Below are positions 24,540 through 35,893 of a stretch of DNA of 64,000 nt, in pieces. Position 1 is the stretch's first letter, and each line of letters opens with the position of its first letter. The stretch comes from Adiantum capillus-veneris (Eukaryota > Streptophyta > Polypodiopsida > Polypodiales > Pteridaceae): positions 125,026,391 through 125,090,390 of the forward strand of contig CM043947.1 of assembly GCA_014529385.2 (NCBI GenBank), in the 5' to 3' direction. The translations under genes were made by a program, and so were the position numbers. The notes beneath the pieces are model-generated. The model was given only the letters and a program-made list of their open reading frames with translations. It searched no databases and had not been told where the DNA came from.

Positions 24540-24706
24540 GAACCCTAGTAATCATGGAAATGACAACGGGGCCAAATAGAAAATTACAATCAAAACAAAT
24601 TTCCATCTAGAATTTTAGCTGAGCAAAAAGAAGAGTCGTCACTAAAAGGCTCTCATGTCATTGGTAGGCCAATGAGCACAATCTCGATCAACCAATAAGA
24701 GAGAAA

Positions 24707-24775
<69 letters not shown>

Positions 24776-24996
24776 TCTTACGTCCACTGAGCATTAATTA
24801 ATCTCTTGTAATCGTGGAAATGACAACATGATTTCTTAGCCAATAAGAAAATTACAATTAAAACAAATTTCCATATGGAAATTTGATTGAGAAAAAGGAA
24901 GAGTCATCTCTAAGGCTCTCATGCCATTGGCAGGCCAATGAGCACGATCTCAATCAACCAATAAGAGAGAAATTGTGTGTGTGTCTGTGTGTGTGG

Positions 24997-25070
<74 letters not shown>

Positions 25071-25141
25071 GAGAGTATGAATCTTACGTTTGTTGAGCAA
25101 GAGCTCATAATCATGGAAATGACAACATGATTTCTTAGCCA

Positions 25142-25229
<88 letters not shown>

Positions 25230-25454
25230 GAATCTTACATCCATTGAGCAATCGCTCATAATCATGGAAATGACAACATGATTTCTTAACCAATAAGAAA
25301 ATTACAATTGAAACAAATTGCCATAGGGAAATTTGATTGAGCAAAAAGAAGAGTCATCTCTAAGGCTCTCATGCCATTGGCACGCCAATGAGGACAATCT
25401 TGATCGACCAATAAGAGAGAAAATATGAGTATGTGTGTGTGTGTGTGTGTGTGT

Positions 25455-25496
<42 letters not shown>

Positions 25497-25704
25497 GACC
25501 TACGTCCACTGAGCAATCACTCGTAATCATGGAAATGAGAACATGATTTCTTAGGCAATAAGACAATTACAATTAAAAAAATTGCCATATGGAAATTTGA
25601 CTGAGCAAAAAGAAGAGTCATTTCTAAGGCTCTCATGCCATTGGCAGGTCAATGAGCACAATCTCGATCAATGAATAAGAGAGCAAATGTGTGTGTGTGG
25701 GTGT

Positions 25705-25789
<85 letters not shown>

Positions 25790-25986
25790 TCTTACGTCCA
25801 CCTAGCACTAATCGCTCGTAATCGTGAAAATGACAACATGATTTCTTAGCCAATACTAAAATTACAATTAAAACAAATTTCCATATGGAAATTTGAGTGA
25901 GTAAAAGGAAGACTCAACTCTAAGACTCTCATGCCATTGGCATGCCAATGAGCACAATCTCATTCAGCCAATAAGAGAGCAGTTAT

Positions 25987-26024
<38 letters not shown>

Positions 26025-26220
26025 GAATCTTACATCCATTGAGCAATCGCTCATAATCGAAGAAATGACAACATGATTTCTTAGTCAATAAGAAAACAAT
26101 TCAAACAAACTGTCGTATGAAAATCTGACTGAGCAAACAAAAGAGTCATCTCTAAAGCTCTCGTGCCATTGAGAGGCCAATGAGCACAATCTCAATGAAC
26201 CAATAAGAGAGAAAATGTGT

Positions 26221-26307
<87 letters not shown>

Positions 26308-26480
26308 CCTTACGTCAAATGGAGCAATCGCTAGTAATCATGGAAATGAGAACATGATTTATTGGCCAATAAGAAAATTACAATTAGGCTAAAACAAATT
26401 GCCTTGTAGAATTTTGGCGGAGCAAAATGAAGAGTCATCACTAAGCCTCATTTGTCGTTGGAAGGTCAATGAGCAGAATC
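24540..26480. repeat. Tandem array of eight ~150-300 bp units, most with a GA tract
   Basis: The phrase AATCATGGAAATGACAAC or a close variant recurs at 24550, 24810, 25109, 25260, 25525, 25820, 26055 and 26336. Each unit also tends to carry ATTTCTTAGCCAATAAG, TTCCATATGGAAATTTG and the hairpin CATTGGCAGGCCAATG. A GA tract of roughly 35-85 bp follows, often preceded by a GT tract. GA tracts lie near 24711-24769, 25001-25075, 25144-25227, 25457-25491, 25709-25782, 25988-26022 and 26253-26300. Unit length varies mainly with tract length and one shortened unit (25109-25260). No coding content. Confidence 0.9.
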
Positions 26481-27258
26481 TCTATGAACGAATCCTAGAA
26501 TATTGTCATTTAAAAGCTTTCGGTTCATTTTTCATTAGCAATCGAGTCAATCATTGAGTCCATGACTCGTCACCCTCCCTCAATATTGACCTACTGTGAA
26601 TCTGAGGCCCCTCAAGAAATTATATGTCCATCACGAGTTCCTCGCTCCTAAATTCCCTACAGTGGATTTTAAAGGGAATGACAAATTCCCTCGTGGGAAG
26701 TTTAATTTCCTTTAAGGGATACTACTTTTCCATGTGGGATAAAAATTTAAGGTGGGGAAAGTAAAAGGAATGTCAAATTCCCTCCTGAGACGTTTAATTT
26801 CCCTCTAGGGATAATGTTCTTCCATGTGGGAATAAGTTCTGAGGTGGGAAAAGTCAAGGAAGTAACTTTCCCTGGTCCTCAAAAGAGGGATAAATAGTGA
26901 AAAAGCTCTTCAAACGTATATATTCATAATTGGAAAAAACTCCCAATATTATAACCCAATCTTTCTCTCACCAAGGTGCTTCATAATTACAATCCAAGAC
27001 AACAAAAGTTGCCTCATGTATTAACATATTATGATTTGCTCACATATTATGATACTCTGAAATATTGAGAGATTGATTGCAAACTAAACGTATGATACAC
27101 ATTCTGGTTCATGTTCAAGGAGCGGTTAAAAAAGACAAGTTTTGAATCCTACTAAAACAAGGTGATGGATCACGGGGGTCTGCCAATCGAAGGATTTGTG
27201 GAGGTGATTTTAGGATGTAGGAGGAGGGGAGGATTGGAATTTGTTTTTGGAGTTTAGT
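26481..27258. other. Non-coding flank with a 92 bp tandem duplication
   Basis: Two diverged copies start at 26674 and 26766 (GGAATGWCAAATTCCCTC, then TTCCATGTGGGA). A TATA-like GGGATAAATAG lies near 26888. The right part borders the Helitron-like element, whose exact end I could not place. Confidence 0.6.
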
Positions 27259-30200
27259 GGGAGTAGTAAGTAAATAATGGAGTGGTCTGACCAGAATGAA
27301 AAGTTAGTGTCTGTTGTTATGTTAGTGAAGGAATTTGTAGTCCAAATGTGATCCAAAGTTTAATCGTAGATTGTTGTGGTCTGGGTTATATGTTGTGTCA
27401 TGTTGTGTGTGGAGAGAAGGTTAGAAAGTGCAAGGTATTTAGGTGTTTGTTATTTAGCATTGATGTTGAAGTCACCGAGTAAAATGGTAGGGGTGTGTTG
27501 GAGGTGAGGTGTGAGTAGTGTGGTCAATGTTTGCAGGAGCAAAGGAAGTGGAGTTGAGGGTCTGCGGTACAATGTTATCAAGGTTATTGGTGGATTATGT
27601 GGCGTGTTGAGGCGTGCTGAGGCGTGCTGTAATGCATTCTATTTCATTCGTGGAAATGATGTTGTGGTGTTGTAGATGTATGTTTTTGTTTGATGTGAAG
27701 AGGGATACTCCCATGGGGCCAGTTTTTTGAGTGTGTGTGTCATCGTTTATGGCCACTATGTTGGGATGTCGTAGTTTTGTTTCTTGGAGACAAAGAATGT
27801 GGGAGAACATTAAGCTATTATCATGAATAAGGTTGTTGTAGTGTTTCTTTAGGGACACAATGTTAAGAGATTGTATTATCAAGTGATTGTTGGGCAAAGA
27901 GTTGAGGTTAAGCTGTGTAGGTTTCCAAGTGGCATGTGTTTTGAGGCGGTGTAACTCAGTTAGAACTGTTTGGTCTACTTCAATATGGTTGGAAGTTAAT
28001 TCTGCTAGGAGGTAAAGGTTGTTGGGATCTCTTACGCGGGAGAGGGCAGTGTACACAAGACCGTGACTTCGAATGCTGGTTGGATCAAAAGCCAAGGTGT
28101 CTAGCGTCAAGCCTTGTGCACGGTGTATGGTTCTAGCAGCTGCAGGTTGAATTGGGAATTGTGTTCTAGTAATAGCGTTCAGGAAGTTCTTTCCTATTTG
28201 AAACTCACGTGTTATTTTTTGGATTGGTGTCCATTGCCTATCTATTGATGCAATGTATAGTTGCTGGTTTTCATACCTAGTTTTTTGGCCTACTTTAGTG
28301 GTTTGAAAGTGAATCCATATGGTTTGTGTCGTGGAGGTTTGTGTTATCGCTTTGAATATACCGTCATCTCCATTGACTAGGCCATCTAGAATGTCAATAT
28401 TTCCTGCACAAAGTTCTACAATTAGGCCTGGTTTCAAGTGAAGTTTTGTGTGAAGACCTGCAGTCAATTTTGGATCTATTGGTATTTGAATAGTTTTGCT
28501 GCAATTTTTGGCCCTTGTGTCTTGTGCTTCAATAAATAGTGGTTTCCCTATGGTAGTGTTGAAAATATGTTGGTTGTGTAGGTCTTTATCTTTGTTTGCA
28601 TAGTAAAGGTGGGAGACGATGGCTGGATGAGGTACTGCGCTAGTATTGTGGTTTTGTTATATTTGGATTCATTTGTATCGATGGTAGGTTTATTTTGATT
28701 TTATACATCTTTCCATGTGAGTCCATCTGTTAGATGTTGAGTTTCATTATTTATCCATGGTAGAAATAAAAGACATTGTTCTCTATAATAATTATCTGGA
28801 TTTTTTGTGGCATTATATTTGACATATCGTATAATCTTTGGTTTGGTACGTTTTTTGTATGTGTTTCTTGTTGTATTGTATGTGGAGGCAAATTTTGCCA
28901 ATGATATGGCATTGAGCTGGGCAGGACGTGTACAGTATTTGTCTATGCTTGTCTCGTAAAAGATTTTTGTGCTGGTCGGGTCTATGTTTTGCAGGAGGTG
29001 TTTTCGTTTGAGAAGCATTGTTCTCTCTTCGGGAGGGTTTGTGTTTATGAACATAAATTCTCGGGTTGCGCTGTAGAGAGGTAGGGAAAGTGCAATATAT
29101 ATTGCTTGTTGTGAGCTTATTTGCTGTGTGTTTAGTATTGTGTTTCCTATTTTTCGAAGTCTATCGTATGTAGTTGCATTGTTTTCAATGCAAGAGTCAA
29201 ATTGTTCTTTGATTGCTTTGATGAGTGTGTTATCAAATTTTGTTATATATGAGGTGCAATAGGTAGCTGCTCCATGTGCATTTAAAATGTATTGTATATC
29301 TGAATTCGCATCCCATAGCTTTGAAATGGTTGGATTGAAGTTATTTGTGTAGATATCTTTGATATTTCTTTTCAACAGAAGTATTGGGCATGAGATTTTG
29401 GATGATATAGCTTCGATGTAATCGTCAAATCGAAGATAGGAGCCACTGTTCGAATGTAATATTTGCTTTATAATCTAGTAGTAGCAGATTATCTTTGATT
29501 TGTTTGTGTTTCTTTCTTTTGTATTGGATATTGTTATCTGTAGAATGGTAGGGTTCTAAAATCATAGTAAAAGGCATTGGGTAGCGAGGAAAGTCAAAGC
29601 GGCATCCCTTGTGTTTTCTGAAGCAAGTCTTCCTATGTTTGTGTGTTTGAATTTCTTGTAAATCTACAGGAAGGAGCATGGAGTCAGTTGTTATGTACTT
29701 ATCAATGAAATCCACAACATCTCCGCTGGGATCTTTCCCATATATGGGAGCATTTTATATCCATAGGAGCCCATGATCATGCTGGCTACCTCGGCTCTGA
29801 AACTCAGTTACAAAAAAGTAATCTTTGAGTTTTCCCAATATGGTCATATCCTTGGTTAGCAATTTCTTCATCCCGTTAAATCGGTTCAAGTAAAAGCGGG
29901 CTGTTGTTACAGGGTCAGCTCGGACCAAATCTCGTATGTATGACGCTTCTGTCTGTGTACTTTCACGCGTGATGGGGTTGAGCTTAGTAAGTGCTGTAAT
30001 CAAGGGTTTCCAACGTTTCTCAGCCGCAGAAAATGTGATGAAGAATGTTGGTGGTCCAAGTTGTCTAATCATAGCAAAGGTGTTTTTTTAAAGTTTCTCT
30101 TTGTAGTCAGGTGATGTTTGCAATGCCTCGAAGTCGCGATATCCAAGTTGGGAAGACAAGACCTTCTCAATGTTAGTATCTCCAACAACTTGTGCGGCCA

Positions 30201-31235
30201 CTAGTGTATTATGGTTTAGCTTGCCTTTGCGCATACGTATCCAAATGGATCCCAAGATTTTTTGAGTCATGACTTTGACTGTTTTGAAAAAAAGATTCTC
30301 TAAATTTAGTGAGAACCTTCTATCACTATGCATAAGCTCCCATTGGGCCACATGTTGGTATTTATGCTTAGCAAGTGTATGGTATTTACGGGGTTCACCA
30401 TAGAAGATAGTAGATTAGAGAAACTAAGTTCTTCACAATATTCATCTTTGAAAATACTCAAAGGATTATTTCCCTCGGCAGGAGCTACAAAGAAGATTTT
30501 GTCGTTGTGATCTACTACTTGTTGTGATGATTCAATTCCATGGAGCATGACATCTGTAGCTAGATCATCTTCTTCTGATGGTTGATTGTCGTCGGTAAAA
30601 TCATCAAGCAAAGGACAATGGAGACTATAGAAATGGCTTACCCACTCGCTGTTCAGAGTAATATTTTCGTTCTTGTATAAAGATGTTTGCAATAGTTGAG
30701 TAGTGGCTTTCATTGTAAGCAATGGTCGAACAACGCCGGAAAGGTAGCAATGATTGTACTGTAGACAACGCTTAATGCCCACTATTATCAAGGCTTCATC
30801 ATGAATAAACCTTGGCAATATTTGTCGTGTTTTCCCCAAGGATGCCAAAACATTAACAACGCTACCTCGCAAGCCAAATTGACCATCGTATGTAAGCTCC
30901 CTAATTTTGGTGAAAGGTAGTCTAGGACTTACAAGGCGGCTTTCTAAATGATTTAGCTTCTCTACTGTAGCCAAGGGGAGGTTAAATCTCCTATGGAATT
31001 CAATTGGGTGAGTAGTGCACCATGTTCTTGCCTTCTACGACTACATGAAGTACACACATAGTTTTCGTGTATCTCATTGTTTCTAGACCTCCCAAGTGCT
31101 GACTTACACCCTTTTTGAGCTAACTGGGAAAAAAACATTAAACGTCCACATTTATAACATCGATATATAGGAACATCGTTTGCTGTTTTTGTGTACTGTT
31201 GTATAGCTTTTTCTGATGGTGAGGCTTGTTGAATG
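27259..31235 (-). pseudogene. Helentron-type Helitron polyprotein: zinc finger, Rep, helicase, EEP endonuclease
   Basis: Minus-strand fragments follow Helitron order. 31235-31000: zinc finger with YRCYKCGRLMFF and NYVCTSC. 30974-30306: N-terminal domain (NVLASLGKTRQILPRFIHDE). 30351-29755: Rep with MIRQLGPPTFFITFSAAEKRW and the HUH motif EFQSRGSQHDHGLLWI. 29715-28701: NAPIYGKDPSGDVVDFIDKY, then the tyrosine motif TYCTSYITK and the RPAQLNAISLAKFAS region. 28640-27870: C-terminal Pif1-like helicase (LDGLVNGDDGIF, AARTIHRAQGLTLDTLAFD, VYTALSRVRDP). About 27870-27259: EEP nuclease with HILCLQETKL, ITLYRRPS, TILLGDFNIN and SDHSII. Helicase motifs I-IV are missing between 28701 and 28640. Stops near 30085 and 29754, and frameshifts near 29428 and 27600, make it inactive. 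Rep would nick DNA and the helicase unwind it. Confidence 0.88.
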
Positions 31236-31236
31236 T

Positions 31237-31932
31237 TTATGTTGGACGGAGTTGTGAGGTGTAATTTTTTTTAAGTTTTTTAATTTTTGATGTTATTGCA
31301 CCTATTTCTCGAATGGTTCCATCACCTAAGCAAGTAAATTGTCTCGCGATGGAGATAGGGAGTTCATTTGGTTGCTGGAGAATCAAAGCTGTCAACGACT
31401 CTGTCTCGTTTTTGTCCCAGGTACGAGGCTTGCGTTTGTGTGAGGATTGGTTGCCCCCCAAGTAAAAAAATAGGTTGCCACTTCTATCAACAATGATGAT
31501 TTTCTGAAATGTCGTTGGATCGGTTCCACTATTGAATGTTGTGTTTTTGACTGAAGTTATTGGTACACCGTAAATATAAACATCACATGAAATACTGAAT
31601 CTAAAAGAGAACACATGGATAATATCAAGCGCAATACTAATAGATGATGTGTGGCTATTTAATACTTGGGTCAAAATAGAGGAATCATGTCTACTGAAAG
31701 TCAGATGCGCTAGAGAAGGTGTGATCATTGGTGTTTCATCCAATGATACTCTGACTGCCTCTATCATGATGTAGATGATTTTTTGCAATGACGAGCACGA
31801 TTTTATTATTTTATTGAGCACGAGGAAAACATTATTATCCCATGGGTGATCAGCAAGGAAAGCACTATCAATATTATTTTGAATGAGTTGTTCAAAAGAT
31901 GCATTATGGTTGGTTGAGGAAGCCATGTACAT
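31237..31932 (-). CDS. Unrecognised 231-residue protein upstream of the Helitron Rep
   Basis: Two in-frame ATGs give MYMASSTNHN and MASSTNHNASF. The protein has no signal peptide, a middle with RFSISCDVYIYGVPITSV, and a basic C-terminal part with HKRKPRTWDKNE and ITSKIKKLKKN. The stop lies a few bases before the zinc-finger frame of the Helitron-type polyprotein. It could therefore be the true N-terminus of that polyprotein joined by a lost frame or an intron, or a separate protein. A GA tract lies 65 bp upstream of its start. I recognise no domain. Confidence 0.5.
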   Translation of the reverse strand: MYMASSTNHNASFEQLIQNNIDSAFLADHPWDNNVFLVLNKIIKSCSSLQKIIYIMIEAVRVSLDETPMITPSLAHLTFSRHDSSILTQVLNSHTSSISIALDIIHVFSFRFSISCDVYIYGVPITSVKNTTFNSGTDPTTFQKIIIVDRSGNLFFYLGGNQSSHKRKPRTWDKNETESLTALILQQPNELPISIARQFTCLGDGTIREIGAITSKIKKLKKNYTSQLRPT

Positions 31933-31994
31933 GCAATTTTTTCTCCCCTTATGGTATGGGGTGGAAGGAAGATAAGTAAATGAAACACGCGCAC

Positions 31995-31997
<3 letters not shown>

Positions 31998-32049
<52 letters not shown>
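31998..32049. repeat. (GA)n microsatellite
   Basis: About 52 bp of GA with an interrupted AGAAAGAGG tail. It lies just upstream (minus strand) of the ORF at 31237-31932. Confidence 0.95.
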
Positions 32050-32054
<5 letters not shown>

Positions 32055-32159
32055 GCAGAAAGAGACAGAGATGGAAATCTACAAGATGAGCAATGGATGA
32101 AAGCAATATAATATAAAGAGTGTTCTTTGGTGTGGAGGTGATGGAGCTTCAATGTTGTA

Positions 32160-32800
32160 GAGGAGCACTACTTTGTCTCTTCGACAAAAGATGTGATGAG
32201 GCGTAATTTGTTGACGGTGAATTTGCCAATACGAACAAGGAGGCTAGTAGCCCACGTGCATCTAGCACATCATGAGCATATAAGTCAATAAAGTTTTTCA
32301 AGGTGCAATACTTTGTCGACTATGTCACCCGCTAAGAAAATATCAGTTGGGGAAGCTTTGTTGGCCAAAATCTTTCCTTCAAGCTTGGGCACCAAAACAA
32401 TAGTTGTAGATTTTGAGAAAATAGAGAAAAAGTCCACCTCTTGTTGGTGGTGAATCTTAGTAGATTTGCATTGACTGCAAGAACATTCCACCAAAATTGA
32501 GTTCACATTCACAAAGTGCAATGTGCTAGAAATCTATGTATAGGCACCTGATGAGTTAGAGCTTTCTTGAGTTATTTTGGTGAAAAAGGAAAAGCAAGAT
32601 CAATACTTAGTTCTTGATTGTGAGAAACATCAAGAATATGGGCCTTATATGCTTCCTTCAAATAGTGCTTGAGATGAGGACTTTTAATGTGTGCTAGGAT
32701 AGCAATATCCAAGGCTGAGAGTGTATTGCTTCAACTTGTGAAGGAACTTATGTTTTGTGCAACAAACGTAGGATACACATCGGTCTCTACAGCACGAAAA
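32160..32800 (-). pseudogene. RPA-like 3' fragment, copy C
   Basis: Duplicate of the 3' part of the RPA-like gene at 33930-35893. It retains FVNVNSILVECSCSQCKSTK and SKLEGKILANKAS-type sequence (here VPKLEGKILANKAS). In the C4 zinc ribbon the first CxxC (CSQC) is intact, but the second pair has become FSIF, so zinc binding would be lost. The 5' portion of the gene is absent. Confidence 0.75.
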
Positions 32801-32818
32801 ATAGTGTGGCAATCGTCT

Positions 32819-33480
32819 TTACGTGCATTCACGAAGGTAAGTATTGCCGACTATGTTACCCACTAAGGAAACATCAATTGGGGAAGCTTTGTTGGGCAAA
32901 ATCTTCCCTTCAAGCTGGGGCACCAAAACAATAGTTGTAGATTTTGAGCAAATAGAGCCAAAGTCCACCTCTTGTTGGTGTTGAATCTTAGTAGATTTGC
33001 ATTGATCGCAAGAACTTTCCAGAAAAATTGAGTTCACATTCACAAAGTGCAGTGTGCTAGTTACCTATGTATAAGCACCTGATGAGTTAGAGCTTTCTTG
33101 AGTTATTTCGGTGAAAAAGGAAAAGCAAGATCAATACTTACTTCTTGATTGTGAGCAACATCAAGAATATGGGCCTTATATCCTTCCTCCAAACGGTGCT
33201 TGAGACGAGAACTTTAAACGTGTGCTAGGATAGTAATATCTAAGATTGAGAGTGTATTGCTTCGACTTGTCAAAGAACCTATGTTTCGTGCAACAAAGAT
33301 AGCATGCACATCGGTCTATAGAGCACAAAAAATAGCATGGTAATTGTCTTCATGAAGCTAAGTTGTGATGGCAAGAAAGACAAAATATTAGAAAGCTGCA
33401 AGTCTATAGAAAGGCGAAGATAAGTAAGCCTTACAGTGGTACGGTGCTCAGATGTTGGCCGATTCACAACAACAAGATCA
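32819..33480 (-). pseudogene. RPA-like 3' fragment, copy B
   Basis: Second partial duplicate. It holds FLESSCDQCKSTKIQHQQEV and PQLEGKILPNKASPIDVSLV and, upstream, TVRLTYLRLSIDLQLSN, matching VRLAYLRSSIDLQLSN of the full copy. The second zinc pair reads GSIC, with the first Cys replaced. A splice-acceptor-like AACTAG precedes the zinc-ribbon exon. Confidence 0.75.
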
Positions 33481-33713
33481 CCTCGGGAAAGACTAGCTTT
33501 TGAAGTGCTACCATGCCCTATATAACAACAAAATCTACAGTTGCAAAGTGTTTACGGGTGCCTTGTGCATGCAAGGACTATGCCTCATCCAAAAATTGAC
33601 ACACTTTGCTCTTTGGCTAGAAACTAAGGCTGACTTCAAAAAGATTTGGTTTTGCTACAACCATGCAAGCATTGAAAAATAGTACATAAGGAGATGTGAA
33701 ATCGTCTAACTTA

Positions 33714-33865
33714 GTTTGTCTTAATATCGTGCCGTTTTCAATTTAAAAAGTGGCGGTTGAAGGCATGGAAAAAGGAGAAATGTTGCCCCAAAATAGACAA
33801 AAATAGTGTAAAAATTTAAAAAAGCAGCGTAATTTTTTGAAAATTTTTCTTGAAATATTTTACAA
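33714..33865. repeat. Dispersed AT-rich repeat, relatives at 36420-36745
   Basis: Starts TTTGTCTTAATATCGTGCCG, contains GGCATGGAAAAAGGAGAAAT and AAAATAGACAAAAATAGTGT, and ends near CTTGAAATATTTT. It matches two tandem copies at 36420-36570 and 36595-36745. It lies between RPA-like copies A and B. Confidence 0.8.
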
Positions 33866-33929
33866 GATAAGCATGGATGAAAGAGATATAATACAAAGGG
33901 TGTTCTTCGGCGTGGAGGTGATGGAGTTT

Positions 33930-35893
33930 CAACATTGTAGAGGAGCACTACTTTGTCTCTTCGACAAAAGATGTGATGAGGCCTAATTTGTTGACAATGA
34001 ATTTCCCAGTGCGAACAAGGGAGGCTAGTAGCTCACGTGCATCTAGCACATCATAAGCATATAAGTCAACAAAGTTTTTGTCAAGGTGCAATACTTTGTC
34101 GACTATGTCACCCGCTAAGGAAACATCAATTGGGGAAGCTTTGTTGGCCAAAATCTTTCCTTCAAGCTTGGACACCAAAACAATAGTTGTAGATTTTGAG
34201 CAAATAGAGCAAAAGTCCACCTCTTGTTGGTGGTGAATCTTAGTAGATTTGCATTGACCTCAAAAACATTCCACCAAAATTGAGTTCACATTCACAAAGT
34301 GCAGTGTGCCAGTTACGTATGTATAGACGCATGACAAGTTAGAGCTTTGTTGAGTTATTGTGGTGAAAAAGGAAAAGCAACATCAATACTTCTTGATTGT
34401 GGCCAACATCAAGAATATGAGCCTTATATGCTTCCTCTAAATGATGCTTGAGACGAGGGCTTTTGATGTGTGCTAGGATAGTAATATCCAAGACTGAGAG
34501 TGTATTGCTTCGACCTGTGAAGGAACCTATGTTTCGTGCAACAAACATAGGATGCACATCGGTCTCCAAAAAACGAAAAATAGCGTGGTAATCGTCTTTA
34601 CGTGCATTCACGAAGCTAAGCTGCGATGAAAAGAGAGGGAAAACATTAGAAAGTTGCAAATCTATAGAAGAGCGAAGATAAGCAAGCCTTACAGTCGCAC
34701 GGTCCTCAGGCGCTGGCCCATCTGCAACAATAAGATCACCTTGGGAAAGACCAGATTTTGAAGTGCTAGCATGGCCCTGTATAACAACAAAAGCTACAGT
34801 TCCAAAGTGTGTATGGGTGCCTTGTGCATGTAAGGACTGTGCCTCATCCAGAAATTGACGCACTTTTCTCTCTGGGTAGAAACTAAGGCTGACTTCAAAA
34901 AGCTTTGTTTTTTCTACAACCGTGGAAGCATTGAAAAATAATACATGAGGAGATGTGCAACCATCTGACTTAGTTTTTTTTTTAACAGTTACATTCTCAA
35001 TGTGGACAAAGTCTCCTATGGTGAGGGTGTCAATGGATTGCTCAATAAATTGATCGCTAACAGCACAAGTGATGCTGTTAGTGTTGAGTGGATCAACTAG
35101 GTCTACCTTAAGGTAACGCATATACTTAGCGACCTCTGGGATTTGTTTGTAGGTTCCAGATCGATTAAGTATGCACCCCTCAAATGCGAAACGAGGGCAA
35201 GTTTCAGTGATGTCAACAATGCGCAATAGAGGGATCTTAGTGGGAATATAAGTCACAAGAGAAGATGAACTAGCAGGAATTACATTCTCATGGGAACACT
35301 CAGTACCAAAATGTGCTTCTAGCTTGGCACCCTCCGGAATGCTCTCTTTTTTTGGAATTACAAGTGGTGGTCCCCCCAGGAAAGGTTTGGCTGCCACAAC
35401 AAAAAACAAAACTCGTAAGGGTTGGATACAACAATACAATATCTTTGTGGTGCAAGCAAGTCTTACTTAGTTTCGTTGTCGCCTCACACGTCTTGGAAAG
35501 TGTACGTGCTATTGCCCCACTTTGTTCCACACGCTTGAGCAATTTGGGCCCAACGCCAAGAGAAGAAGAAACATCAACCTTAGGTAGGCTCGAAGCGCTC
35601 CTTGTGCGGAGTGGAGACACACGATCAAGAACGAGGGCACTATCGGGTCCCAAAAAAGATGCAATTGTATCACGATGCACTATCTTGTGTAACTTTGTAA
35701 AAACAAAAAGGAAAGTCACATTATTCCCAAGCACATATCAACCATTTTCTATAAGTTAGCAAGCTATTGAGTCACCATTTTCAAACTCCATCGAGCGAAC
35801 ATCACTAGATTCATCGTACATGGGATCAAGGTTGTCATCGTAGCCATCGTAATGTGCATCGAGTGGATTTTGCGATGAAGAAGAGGCAACCAT
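33930..35893 (-). pseudogene. RPA1-like ssDNA-binding protein gene, copy A
   Basis: ATG at 35893 opens an acidic exon (MVASSSSQNPLDAHYDGYDD); its donor is uncertain. The next exon (about 35700-35467, DTIASFLGPDSALVLDRV) joins in frame to 35390 through a 76 bp GT-AG intron (35391-35466). Then comes an OB-fold-like domain with MRYLKVDLVDPLNTNSITCA and IGDFVHIENVTVKKK, as in RPA70-type proteins. A 3' exon would carry a C4 zinc ribbon. Two defects are visible there: the first zinc Cys is a TGA stop (*GQC; the second pair CSIC is intact), and the acceptor is TGG where the duplicates have TAG. Plant Helitrons often carry RPA-like genes, and this one lies on the same strand directly upstream of a Helitron Rep/helicase relic, so it probably belongs to it. 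Confidence 0.7.

Noticed and set aside
24954-25853. Long serine-leucine and arginine-glutamate open frames
   Set aside because: They are read through (GA)n/(CT)n tracts in several frames at once, which is expected for dinucleotide repeats and not evidence of protein. The same holds at 38337-38624, 52861-53277 and 54569-54892.
24540-26480. CRISPR-like array of repeats and spacers
   Set aside because: Repeats are long, diverged and include microsatellites; spacing is irregular, there are no cas genes and the context is a plant genome.
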